Source of the DNA: an uncultured Collinsella sp.
GTDB taxonomy: Bacteria; Actinomycetota; Coriobacteriia; Coriobacteriales; Coriobacteriaceae
Length of the DNA stretch: 33,340 nucleotides
Reading direction: 5' to 3'
Assembly: GCA_937969105.1 (NCBI GenBank)
Contig: CALBUZ010000096.1
Span: 1 to 33,340, forward strand
Positions 16,333-23,931 of the stretch are shown piece by piece. Under the pieces are notes generated by a model. That model was not told where the DNA came from. It was given only the letters and a program-made list of their open reading frames with translations, and searched no databases. How positions within the stretch are numbered: the first letter of the stretch is position 1; each line of letters begins with the position of its first letter. The translations under genes and the position numbers were made by a program.

Positions 16333-17649
16333 TTACTCGGAAGCGGCCTTCTCGGTCTTCCAGCCATCGACGAAGGCGTTCTTGACGCCGTCCCACTTGC
16401 TGTTATCGGCAGCGTAGGCAATCAGAGCCTGCTTGAGGTTCTTCTTCCACTCCTCGGAGGGAATGTAGACGAAGTCCCAAGCGACGGTCTTCTTGCCGTC
16501 CTTGGCCATGGCAACGGCCTGCTGCGAGAAGACGTTGGTGGTCTCCTTGGCGCTCTTGAACGGAGCGGTCAGACCCATCTTGTCGGCGATGATGCTGGTC
16601 GGGGTGTCAGCGGTGACGCACCAATACATGAAGTCCTCGGTGGCCTTCTGGGCATCCTCGGAAGCCTGGGAACTGACGCACCAGTAGTTCTCGCCGCCGG
16701 AGCACAGGCCCTGGTTCTCCTCGCCGTCAACACCGATGTAGATGGGCATCATGCCAATCTGATCGTCGGTCATGCCGGCCTTGACGAGGTCAGAGTAGGC
16801 CCAAGAGCCGTTCTGGTAGAAGACGGCCTTGCCGGTTGCGAACTCGTTGGTGGCGTCGTCGCCGGTCTTGGAGGCAAGCTGCGAAGGATCGCAGGTGGAG
16901 TCGGTGATGTACAGGTCGAAGATCTGCTTGTAGTTGTCGAGGAACTCACCCTTGATCTCGTCGTCCTCCTGGTTGTGCTCCTTCTCAAACTCGTAGTAGA
17001 GCGGCATGTTGGCAAGGTGGGTGGTGTAGCGCCAGCTGGAGGAGTCGTCCATGCCGGCGGAAGTGAAGGCACCCTCGACACCAAGCTCGTCCTTGCGGGC
17101 CTGGATGTCGTCGGCACAAGCCTTCAGCTTGTCGAAGGAGTTGATGTCCTCGGCCTTGTAGCCAGCCTTCTCGAGCAGCTGCTTGTTGTAAATAATGCCG
17201 AAGCTCTCCTGAACCCAGTCGATGCACACATCCTTGCCGTCGGACTGCAGAGCCAGGGAGTCGTCAATGAGCTCACCGCGGAGCTTGGTATCGGACAGGT
17301 CGGCGCAGTAATCCTTCCAGTTCTTAAGACCGGTGGGGCCGTTGACCTGGAACAGGGTCGGAGCGGAGCTCTTGGACATCTCGGACTTGAGCTTCTCCTC
17401 GTAGGTGTTGGAGGCGGCGGTCACGATCTTGACCTCGACGCCCTTCTCCTCCTTGTACGCCTTGGCGATCTCCTTCCACTCCTTGTCGACCTCGGGCTTG
17501 AATTGGAGGAAGTAGACCTCGGCAGCGTCACCAGAAGCAGAGGAGCCGGAGCCGGCAGAACCACCGCAGCCCACGAGGCCCAGACCAAGAACCGCAGCCG
17601 CGGAACCAGCAAAGCCCAGGAACTGCCTTCTGCTCATTTCGTTCTTCAT
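16333..17649 (-). CDS. Sugar ABC transporter substrate-binding lipoprotein
   Basis: A 438-residue extracellular binding protein. The signal region combines a twin-arginine motif (MSRRQFLGFAG) with a lipobox (LGLVGC), followed by a Gly/Ser linker, so it is probably exported folded and lipid-anchored at the cysteine. The mature part is a family 1 (MalE/MsmE-like) fold, with APTLFQVNGPTGL and FATGKAVFYQNGSWAYSDL as typical segments. The ATG at 17649, with AAGGGTGG ahead, is preferred over a GTG 18 bp upstream. It heads the ABC operon. The ligand is inferred to be an alpha-glucoside or maltooligosaccharide from the surrounding genes only. Confidence 0.93.
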   Translation of the reverse strand: MKNEMSRRQFLGFAGSAAAVLGLGLVGCGGSAGSGSSASGDAAEVYFLQFKPEVDKEWKEIAKAYKEEKGVEVKIVTAASNTYEEKLKSEMSKSSAPTLFQVNGPTGLKNWKDYCADLSDTKLRGELIDDSLALQSDGKDVCIDWVQESFGIIYNKQLLEKAGYKAEDINSFDKLKACADDIQARKDELGVEGAFTSAGMDDSSSWRYTTHLANMPLYYEFEKEHNQEDDEIKGEFLDNYKQIFDLYITDSTCDPSQLASKTGDDATNEFATGKAVFYQNGSWAYSDLVKAGMTDDQIGMMPIYIGVDGEENQGLCSGGENYWCVSSQASEDAQKATEDFMYWCVTADTPTSIIADKMGLTAPFKSAKETTNVFSQQAVAMAKDGKKTVAWDFVYIPSEEWKKNLKQALIAYAADNSKWDGVKNAFVDGWKTEKAASE

Positions 17650-17757
17650 TACAATCCACCCTTTCACACCGTGGCGGCACCCTTTGCCGCCGCCTTCGGA
17701 GATTGGCTCGGGGACTTTGCCCCTTTTGCTGATTTGTACAATACGCTATTTGGCTAG

Positions 17758-17769
17758 TTGTTTGAACAA
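17758..17769. promoter_or_regulatory. Candidate operator TTGTTTGAACAA upstream of the ABC operon
   Basis: A palindrome with a two-base centre (TTGTT-TG-AACAA) about 110 bp upstream of the binding-protein start, overlapping a candidate -35 on the minus strand. It differs by one central base from the TTGTTTAAAC motif near the neighbouring gntR, PTS and malQ genes. Confidence 0.45.
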
Positions 17770-17832
17770 GTATTACTAGAGCGGTAGGAAAACTTCGGTG
17801 AACGGTAATTTCAACTTGATACTTGACAAGTT

Positions 17833-17844
17833 TTGTATAAACAA
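17833..17844. promoter_or_regulatory. Second candidate operator TTGTATAAACAA
   Basis: TTGT and ACAA flank ATAA; the core GTATAAAC fits GT-N-TA-N-AC. It is 75 bp from the first site and could let a GntR dimer pair bind cooperatively. Confidence 0.4.
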
Positions 17845-17865
17845 TTATTTGTTATTGAATGCAGA

Positions 17866-17914
17866 GAAAACGCCCGGTCAAGCCGATGCATCGTCGGTTT
17901 GACCGGGCGTTTTC
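17866..17914 (-). terminator. Terminator after the gntR gene
   Basis: A long stem, AAAACGCCCGGTCAA with TTGACCGGGCGTTTT, plus CCG/CGG extension, around ATGCAT. On the minus strand it ends in CGTTTTCTC and stops gntR transcription before the ABC promoter. Confidence 0.88.
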
Positions 17915-17955
17915 GCTTTGAGGGCATGAGTCTCGTCAGGCTGCGAGCTAGCCGG

Positions 17956-18675
17956 CTATCGCTTGGAGTTGACGCGGTAGTGGAAGATCTCGGGATGCGT
18001 GCGGGCATGCGTGACCTCGAACAAGATGCCGTCCGAGGTGTACGACTGGCTCTCCATGACGGCAACGCAGTTGTATTTGCCGAGGTCAAGATAACTGCAG
18101 TCCTCATCGTTGGCAAGCTCGACGCTCACCGTACGACGGCTCGCCATCACCTTGACGCCGCGTTTGTGCTCCAGATAGTCGTAAATTGATTTTGCGGCAA
18201 TCTCGGGCGTCAGGCCCTTGGCGATCGACTCCAAAAAGTAACCATGGTCTACTTGGCGTGCATTGCCGTTAAGGCTTCGGACACGCACCACGCGAATCAA
18301 CTCCTCGCCCACCTTAAAGCCCAGGCGACGAGAGAGTTGCTCAGTGCAAATCAAATGTTCAAAAGACTTGACCTCGGTCGATGCGACGGCATTGTTGCGC
18401 TTTGCAAATTCGCCAAACGACTCGACTTCCTCGAGTGCGCCCAGCATGTCGGTTTCGCCCTTGAGCCAAATAACGCGCACGCCCTTGCCGTGTATGGGCT
18501 GCACAAACATCTCGTCTGTCAGCATGCTCAAAGCGCGGCGGACGGTATTGCGCGTGCAGCCAAATTCCGCGGTCAACTCGGCTTCGGTCGGCAGCATCTC
18601 CTGAAACGCATAGGTCCCATTAATGATGCGCGAACGTATTTCTCGGTAGATTCCTTCGTATATCGCTTTTGGCAT
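17956..18675 (-). CDS. GntR-family UTRA regulator (TreR/HutC-like), probable glucan-uptake regulator
   Basis: A 239-residue regulator. The winged helix is at residues 5-72 (LPTEAELTAEFGCTRNTVRR, with the wing HGKGVRVIW) and the UTRA effector domain at about 90-235. The start at 18675 is preceded by GAGGTGA. It is divergent from the PTS-phosphatase gene and followed, after a terminator, by the ABC operon promoter. Palindromes of the HutC pattern lie 55 bp upstream of its own start, just upstream of the PTS gene, ahead of the ABC operon and in the malQ promoter, so it is the best candidate for controlling all of them. Relatives such as TreR respond to a sugar phosphate; the effector here is unknown. 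Confidence 0.88.
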   Translation of the reverse strand: MPKAIYEGIYREIRSRIINGTYAFQEMLPTEAELTAEFGCTRNTVRRALSMLTDEMFVQPIHGKGVRVIWLKGETDMLGALEEVESFGEFAKRNNAVASTEVKSFEHLICTEQLSRRLGFKVGEELIRVVRVRSLNGNARQVDHGYFLESIAKGLTPEIAAKSIYDYLEHKRGVKVMASRRTVSVELANDEDCSYLDLGKYNCVAVMESQSYTSDGILFEVTHARTHPEIFHYRVNSKR

Positions 18676-18729
18676 TGTTTCACCTCTACATTATTTATTT
18701 CCGGCTAGGCACGATAGCATTTCTTAAAG

Positions 18730-18740
18730 TTGTTTAAACC
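18730..18740. promoter_or_regulatory. Candidate operator TTGTTTAAACC near gntR start
   Basis: It contains the perfect palindrome GTTTAAAC (18732-18739), 55 bp upstream of the gntR start codon, and suits autoregulation. It fits the GT-N-TA-N-AC pattern and lies 122 bp from an identical site near the PTS gene. Confidence 0.5.
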
Positions 18741-18838
18741 GAATATCGGTAAAGCGACAGGATTTAACCGTTGACGGTTTCTGTCGTGCCCAAATCGGTT
18801 TCGCTCAAAACTGCCGGTACAACAATCGTCTGGTCCTC

Positions 18839-18862
18839 TACAATGAATCCATTGTTTAAACG
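18839..18862 (+). promoter_or_regulatory. Candidate PTS gene -10 and operator
   Basis: TACAAT at 18839-18844 is followed by TTGTTTAAACG at 18852-18862, which would sit at the transcription start. The same TACAAT box next to a GTTTAAAC palindrome occurs in the malQ promoter, where the palindrome is on the upstream side. The start codon of the PTS gene is 42 bp downstream. Confidence 0.5.
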
Positions 18863-18904
18863 TTTCCCCACGCGCAACGCGCCTCGATATTCGGAAGGCA
18901 GAAC

Positions 18905-21355
18905 ATGCTGCAAAAAATCCAACGCTTTGGCGGGGCAATGTTCGCTCCCGCCATGCTGTTTTCTATATCGGGCCTCATGGTAGGCGTCTCCGCTCTCGCA
19001 ACGACTGCGGACATCGTCGGCGATCTAGCCGTATACGGAACCCCTTGGTACGTTTTTTGGGCCATCATCCAGCGCGGCTCATGGACGGTCTTTAAGCGCC
19101 TCCCGCTCCTTTTTGCCGTAGCGCTGCCTATCGGTCTTGCCCAAAAGCAACCGGCACGCTGCTGCCTCGAGGCACTCGTGGCCTATTTTGCCTATTGCTT
19201 CTTTTTGAGCGAGATCATTAAGCTGAGCGGAGACAACCTTGGGCTTAAGTACCCGTCATCTTTGACCCCCGCCAACGGTATCACCGTCATCGACGGCATC
19301 AAGACGCTCGACACCGGCATTATCGGCCCGCTGGTGGTATCGGCAACCGTCGTCGCCATCCATGACCGCTTCTACGATGCCAAGGTTCCCGATTGGCTCG
19401 GCACCTTCTCGGGCTCCTCGCTGGTCTACCTCATCAGCTTTTTTGCCGTGTTTGCCCTTGCCGCTATCTCGGCCGCCATCGTGCCCTCCGTATACGCAAT
19501 GACCGAAACGCTGCGCCATGCACTTACGAGCGTCGGCCCCTTTGGCGTGGGCATCTTTGTGTTTTTGGAGCGAGCGCTCGAGCCCATGGGGCTGCACCAC
19601 CTGCTCTACATGCCGATCTACTACGACAACCTGGTCATTAACGACGGCATCTACGCCACGTGGAGCAGCTTGCTCCCCATCCTCTCCCATAGCACGCGCC
19701 CCCTTAATGAACTTGCGCCGTGGGCCGGTTTTACCGCCACCGGCTGGGTCAAGCTCTTTGGCCTTCCCGCCATCGCAGCCGCGTTCTACTCCACCGCAAA
19801 ACCAGAACGCCGCGCTGGCCTCAGGGTCATCCTTGTTCCCGCCATCATCGCCTCGGTGGTTTGCGGCGTTACCGAGCCACTCGAGTTTCTCTTTATGTTC
19901 ACCCACCCCGGGCTCTTTTTTCTCTACGCCGTCTTATCGTCTTGCCTTGCCACAACCATGAATCTCTTTGGCATCGTCGGCATCTTCTCGGGCGGCCTCA
20001 TGGAGATGGCAGCCTTCAACTTTATTCCGCTCATGCGCACGCATGCCGGTGCCTATCTTTTGGCGCTCGGTATCGGCCTTGCCTTTAGCCTCATCTTTTT
20101 TGTTAGTTTTCGAGCACTCATCTTGATCTATGACCTTAAGACGCCGGGCCGCGAGGATCATGTCGCCAATCGCGCGGCAATCGATCGTTTAACGGAAAGC
20201 GGCTTTGCCAAAGAGCAATCTCCCAATGACGAAGTCAATAGTCGATCCGATCAAGATCACATCCTCGCTGAGCGGGTAATTCAGCTTTTAGGTGATGTTG
20301 GCAATATTGTGGGCGCAACCAACTGTGCCACGCGCCTGCGCGTCGAGGTCGCAGACCCTTCCATCGTTGCAGATAACGCGTCGTTTGTCGCGGTGGGCGC
20401 CAAGGGCCTCATCATTACGGGCAAGACCGCCCAGGTAATCATCGGCATCTCCGTTCCCCGCGTTAAAGAGCATTTTGACCAGATCATGGGCCTCGAACCG
20501 GAATTTGTGCCCACCACCTTGGCCTCCTCTGCCGCCAGCGCAGCCCATAATCGCAGCGATATCTGTTTCTTCGATATCGACGGAACGCTCGCCTGGCAAG
20601 ACCCTCGAGCGGCACAAGAGCTTCCCGAGAGCGAGCGTGACCTGTCCCCCTATCCCAACGAGGCGGTCTCGCAGGCCATCCGCGATTTCGTTGCAAATGG
20701 CAACATGGCCTTTATCTGCACAGGACGCACCCTCAGCTGCATCCATCCCAAGCTGCTCGAGCTGCCGTGGACGGGCGTCGTGTGTCTCGCGGGCGGTTAC
20801 GCCGAACTCGAGGGACACATTGTGCGAAATGCAGCCATAAACCCTGGTCTGCTACAGCGCCTCGCCCCCTATCTTGAGCAATCGGGTGAGGTCATTCGCT
20901 TTGAGGGCATCGATCGCGTGGTGCGCATGAGTGCAGATGCCCCCGAGACGTACGGATACGCACGCACCGTGGGCGACGCCGTCACGCAACTTGAGCACTA
21001 CAACGCCTATAAAATTCTTATGTCCACACCACTTGCCAACCGCATCGCCCAAGATGAAGAGCTTGGACCCCTACTCTGTTTCAACGAGCTCGAGCTCGAG
21101 GTCACAGAAATCTCGCCTCGTGAGTGCACCAAACGGGCCGGAATCAGTGCCGTGCTTGACGCCCTGGGGCCAGATCACGGCACCGTGTACGGCATTGGCG
21201 ACGCGAGCAACGACATCGCCCTCATGGAGGCGGTCGATGTTGGCATCGCCATGGGCAACGCGCCGGACTTCCTCAAGGAAAAAGCCGACTACGTAACCGA
21301 CAGCTTTGACCACGACGGCGTCGTCACCGCGCTCGAACACTTTGGGCTTATCTAG
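18905..21355 (+). CDS. PTS alpha-glucoside EIICB (MalP/GlvC-like) fused to a Cof-type HAD phosphatase
   Basis: An 816-residue three-domain protein. Residues 1 to about 425 form a membrane EIIC of the glucose/maltose superfamily; the opening MLQKIQRFGGAMFAPAMLF and the conserved GVTEPLEFLFMFTHPGLFF resemble MalP/GlvC. Residues about 455-535 form EIIB, with phosphorylated Cys474 in NCATRLRVEV. Residues about 550-816 form a HAD hydrolase: Asp557 and Asp559 in FFDIDGTLA, and GDASND at 765-770. No EIIA domain is present, so a separate one must supply phosphate. The likely job is to import an alpha-disaccharide as its 6-phosphate and dephosphorylate it. The start at 18905 has GGAAGG. It is divergent from gntR and reads through without frameshift, so the fusion is real unless there is an assembly error. 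Confidence 0.9.
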   Translation: MLQKIQRFGGAMFAPAMLFSISGLMVGVSALATTADIVGDLAVYGTPWYVFWAIIQRGSWTVFKRLPLLFAVALPIGLAQKQPARCCLEALVAYFAYCFFLSEIIKLSGDNLGLKYPSSLTPANGITVIDGIKTLDTGIIGPLVVSATVVAIHDRFYDAKVPDWLGTFSGSSLVYLISFFAVFALAAISAAIVPSVYAMTETLRHALTSVGPFGVGIFVFLERALEPMGLHHLLYMPIYYDNLVINDGIYATWSSLLPILSHSTRPLNELAPWAGFTATGWVKLFGLPAIAAAFYSTAKPERRAGLRVILVPAIIASVVCGVTEPLEFLFMFTHPGLFFLYAVLSSCLATTMNLFGIVGIFSGGLMEMAAFNFIPLMRTHAGAYLLALGIGLAFSLIFFVSFRALILIYDLKTPGREDHVANRAAIDRLTESGFAKEQSPNDEVNSRSDQDHILAERVIQLLGDVGNIVGATNCATRLRVEVADPSIVADNASFVAVGAKGLIITGKTAQVIIGISVPRVKEHFDQIMGLEPEFVPTTLASSAASAAHNRSDICFFDIDGTLAWQDPRAAQELPESERDLSPYPNEAVSQAIRDFVANGNMAFICTGRTLSCIHPKLLELPWTGVVCLAGGYAELEGHIVRNAAINPGLLQRLAPYLEQSGEVIRFEGIDRVVRMSADAPETYGYARTVGDAVTQLEHYNAYKILMSTPLANRIAQDEELGPLLCFNELELEVTEISPRECTKRAGISAVLDALGPDHGTVYGIGDASNDIALMEAVDVGIAMGNAPDFLKEKADYVTDSFDHDGVVTALEHFGLI

Positions 21356-21471
21356 CCGAGCCCCTTGCCGCGTTTGCAGCCGCAAGACTCAATCGTCTTC
21401 AACCGCCGCGCTCGACGCCCTAATGTGGCAATATGTTGTCTGCATAATGCAACGATGCAACCTAAGAAAGA

Positions 21472-22497
21472 ATGCGAGAACCCGTGTCCAGTCCGTTTAC
21501 CAGCTTTTTAGCCCAGCACTTTGACCAGATTAACGACTATCTGGCCACGTTCTTTGACGGACAGGCGACCTCTGCCGATATCGAGCGCTACTTGTATACC
21601 CCGCTTTCGGCATTTACCGCCAACGCCGGCAAGCGCCACCGCCCGCTTATCTGCATGCTCGCCGCAACCGCAGTGGGCGGCAGCTTTGAGAGCGCCCGCA
21701 GCGCGGCGGCGGCTATCGAGCACTTTCAGTCGGGTGCGCTCATCCATGACGACATCGCCGACAACGGCCAGCTGCGCCGCGGCAAGCCCTGCATGCACCT
21801 CACCGAGGGCACGGGGCTTGCTATCAACTGCGGCGACCTGGCACTTACCATGGTCACCAAGACGGTTCTCGACGATCCCACGCTTGAGGCAGACGTAAAG
21901 CTGCGCGTACTCCACGAGCTCACCGAGATGATCGTCCGCACCATCGAGGGTCAGGCGCTCGACTTGGGCTGGGTCCGTGACGGGCGTTTTGACATCTCGG
22001 TCGACGATTACCTGGACATGGCAACGCACAAGACCGCGTATTACAGCGGAGCCACGCCGCTTGCCGCCGGAGCCATCATTGGCGGAGGCAGCGAACAGCA
22101 GGTCGAGGCGCTGCGCGCCTTTGGCCTGCACACGGGCCTTGCCTTCCAGATCCAAGATGATCTGCTCAACTTGATCGGTACCAAGGAGGCCGCCAACAAG
22201 GACTTCCGTACCGACATCACCGAGGGTAAGCGCACGCTCGTTGCCGTGCACGCCCTGTCTGATGAGCGCTATCACGATGAGATTGAAGCGATCCTCTCCT
22301 CGGGCACCGAGGATCCCGCGCAGCTCGCGCGCGCCGTGGAAATCTTCCAGGAGACCGGCTCTATCGATTACGCCCACGCCTACGCGCTGGACCTAACCGC
22401 CAAAGCCAAGGCCGCCATCGAGGACGTTGAGCTTGATTCGCACGCACGCGAACTGTTCCTCTCCATGGCAGATTTCTTTGTGGAGCGACTCAACTAG
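21472..22497 (+). CDS. Polyprenyl diphosphate synthase (trans-isoprenyl family)
   Basis: A 341-residue soluble enzyme that condenses isopentenyl diphosphate onto an allylic diphosphate, making a medium- or long-chain isoprenoid for quinones or carriers. The first aspartate-rich motif is Asp93-Asp94-x-x-Asp97 in HDDIADNGQLRRGKP. The second is QDDLLN (residues 228-233), where the usual last Asp is Asn233. GKRHRPLICMLAATAVGG near the start is the IPP-binding region. Two starts are possible: ATG at 21472 (weak AGAAAG) or GTG at 21484 (GCGAG five bases upstream), which would remove four residues. A 138-bp gap separates it from the next gene. Chain length cannot be read reliably. Confidence 0.9.
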   Translation: MREPVSSPFTSFLAQHFDQINDYLATFFDGQATSADIERYLYTPLSAFTANAGKRHRPLICMLAATAVGGSFESARSAAAAIEHFQSGALIHDDIADNGQLRRGKPCMHLTEGTGLAINCGDLALTMVTKTVLDDPTLEADVKLRVLHELTEMIVRTIEGQALDLGWVRDGRFDISVDDYLDMATHKTAYYSGATPLAAGAIIGGGSEQQVEALRAFGLHTGLAFQIQDDLLNLIGTKEAANKDFRTDITEGKRTLVAVHALSDERYHDEIEAILSSGTEDPAQLARAVEIFQETGSIDYAHAYALDLTAKAKAAIEDVELDSHARELFLSMADFFVERLN

Positions 22498-22635
22498 CGG
22501 GGGTTGCAAAACCTGTCGGCAGCGCATTTGGGTACAAGTTGCTACACTGTTGAATGTATGTTTATGCATCCCTTTGCGTCGTCTATCCGACAGGCGCTCA
22601 AATAGTACGAATGATACGCCGAAAGGGGTTCGTTC

Positions 22636-23541
22636 ATGGAACCTATTACAACGGGCATGCAGGGAGCAGCCGTCGAGGACGTGCAGTCTCGTCTCCTGCA
22701 GCTCGGCTACACGATTGATGCCACCGAGGTCGCCGACAAGCACTTTGGTGCCACCACCGAGCAGGCCGTTAGCACCTTTAGGCTCGACAGCGGTCTTGCC
22801 GCCGGCCACGCCGTTGACATCCCCTGCTGGAGTGCCCTGGTCGACGCCTCGTATAAGCTGGGCGACCGCACCCTCTACCTGCGTATGCCCAATTTCCATG
22901 GCGCCGACGTGCAGGCCCTGCAGAAGGCGCTCAACGTTTTGGGCTTTGCCTGCGGCGAGGACGATGGCTACTTTGGCCCTCACACCGAAGCGGCCCTTCA
23001 GCAGTTCCAGGAAAACGTCGGTCTGTTTGCCGACGGTATGGCTTTCCAGGATACCTACGCCTATATCAACCGCCTGCACCACGTGTGGGAGGGTAAGCCT
23101 TCGGTGACCGAGGCCGAATCGCGCATCGGCTTTGCCCGCGCGGCCAACGTACTCGAGCGTTTCCAGATTGCCGTCATTGGCGAGGACCCCATCGCGCGTA
23201 GCGTTGCATCGCGCATGTGGAACATCGCCACGGCGACGACCGACAGCAGCGGCATGATGCTTTGCGATTCCGAGGTTCCGACCGACGTGGATCTGGTGCT
23301 CGAGATCGCAAGCGACGAGCTACCCGCCGACGCCGCTCCGCGCGCCACGATTGCCCTCGCCGAGTGCCACAACCTGGCCCAGCGCATCCGCACCGCCAAT
23401 GTCGCCGCGCAGCAAAAGCCGGCACGCATCCGCATTGAGCTCACCGGCATGACGCGCTACAACGGCACCTTCACTGCCAGCGACGCCCAGACACTCGCCG
23501 TACGTCTGCTCGATGGCGTTTGCGATGCCCTCGCAGATTAG
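22636..23541 (+). CDS. CwlM-like protein: two peptidoglycan-binding domains plus degenerate amidase_3 domain
   Basis: A 301-residue protein with no signal peptide or membrane helix, hence cytoplasmic. Residues about 5-67 and 84-142 are two PG_binding_1 repeats (DGYFGPHTEAALQQFQENVG in the second). The order and the linking segment ALVDASYKLGDRTLYLRMP match mycobacterial CwlM (from memory, not an alignment run). The remaining residues (about 160-301) occupy the place of its amidase_3 domain: SRMWNIATATTDSSGMML and DLVLEIASDELP line up with that fold, but the zinc-binding His and Glu residues are not visible. In mycobacteria CwlM acts as a phosphorylated activator of MurA rather than as a hydrolase; a similar regulatory role is inferred here. 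The start has AAAGGGG upstream. Confidence 0.75.
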   Translation: MEPITTGMQGAAVEDVQSRLLQLGYTIDATEVADKHFGATTEQAVSTFRLDSGLAAGHAVDIPCWSALVDASYKLGDRTLYLRMPNFHGADVQALQKALNVLGFACGEDDGYFGPHTEAALQQFQENVGLFADGMAFQDTYAYINRLHHVWEGKPSVTEAESRIGFARAANVLERFQIAVIGEDPIARSVASRMWNIATATTDSSGMMLCDSEVPTDVDLVLEIASDELPADAAPRATIALAECHNLAQRIRTANVAAQQKPARIRIELTGMTRYNGTFTASDAQTLAVRLLDGVCDALAD

Positions 23542-23548
23542 GTAAACT
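23520..23548 (+). promoter_or_regulatory. Probable tRNA-Gln promoter
   Basis: TTGCGA at 23520-23525, a 17-bp spacer, and TAAACT at 23543-23548, 29 bp before the mature tRNA end. The -35 lies within the last codons of the CwlM-like gene. Confidence 0.6.
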
Positions 23549-23577
23549 AGACGAGTTGCTTTTGGCAACACCCATAC

Positions 23578-23652
23578 TGGGACGTAGTTCAACGGTAGAA
23601 CTCCGGTTTTTGGTGCCGGCTGTTGGGGGTTCGAATCCCTCCGTCCCAGCCA
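23578..23652 (+). tRNA. tRNA-Gln (anticodon TTG)
   Basis: A 75-nt cloverleaf with encoded CCA. Acceptor TGGGACG pairs with CGTCCCA, discriminator G, then CCA at 23650-23652. The anticodon stem CCGGT/GCCGG holds the loop TTTTGGT, placing the anticodon TTG at 23610-23612. The T arm reads GGGGGTTCGAATCCCTC. The first acceptor base T (U1-A72) is the usual bacterial tRNA-Gln feature recognised by the synthetase or amidotransferase. Confidence 0.95.
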
Positions 23653-23661
23653 AGGTAACTG

Positions 23662-23697
23662 AGCGCCCCAGGCTTTCATCAGCCCGGGGCGCTTTCT
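23662..23697 (+). terminator. Terminator after tRNA-Gln
   Basis: AGCGCCCC and GGGGCGCT pair, with additional GGCT/AGCC pairing inside, around TTCATC; TTTCTT follows. It is 10 bp downstream of the tRNA. Confidence 0.85.
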
Positions 23698-23856
23698 TGT
23701 GGGCACGCGGAGGGATTCGAACCCGCAAGGGTGCGGAGCTGAGGAAACGCGCAAGCGTTTTCCAGCGCAGCACGCAAGGAGCGGAGCGACGCAGCGGAAG
23801 CGGGCGGCGCCAGCCGCACGCGGACATCCCGCTGGGGGCACCAATTTTAAAATGTT
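23698..23856. other. GC-rich structured spacer with an inverted tRNA T-arm copy
   Basis: At 23708-23724 is a perfect 17-bp reverse complement of the tRNA-Gln T arm and adjacent acceptor bases (23627-23643). It is followed by a hairpin built from GGAAACGC-GCAA-GCGTTTTCC and further GC-rich repeats, ending GGGGGCACCA just before the next terminator. No complete cloverleaf can be folded on either strand by eye. It may be a tRNA remnant or a short structured RNA; open frames here are typical artefacts of tRNA-like sequence. Confidence 0.35.
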
Positions 23857-23895
23857 CGAACCCGCCGGATATAATGTCCGACGGGTTCGTTTTTT
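23857..23895 (+). terminator. Strong second terminator downstream of tRNA-Gln
   Basis: CGAACCCGCCGG pairs with CCGACGGGTTCG (one mismatch) around ATATAATGT, then TTTTTT. It faces the convergent flavodoxin/ferredoxin gene. Confidence 0.88.
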
Positions 23896-23931
23896 GCCGT
23901 TATAAAACCGAAAGTACTCAATGCCCTTGCG

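Larger units (their letters stand above)
17650..17955. other. Intergenic region: ABC operon control region and gntR terminator
   Basis: This 306-bp gap holds no gene. From left to right it contains the ribosome site of the binding-protein gene, a possible promoter on the minus strand (TTCAAA-17-TATTGT in that orientation), the palindromes described separately at 17758-17769 and 17833-17844, the small palindrome ACTTGACAAGT at 17821-17831, and a strong hairpin terminator at 17866-17914. Confidence 0.6.

Noticed and set aside
23698..23856. A second complete tRNA gene on either strand
   Set aside because: Only a T-arm-like piece is present; no matching acceptor, D arm or anticodon arm could be placed.
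23699..23905. Short open frame downstream of tRNA-Gln
   Set aside because: Its start and its RDSNPQ-type residues come from tRNA-like sequence, and it runs through a strong terminator.
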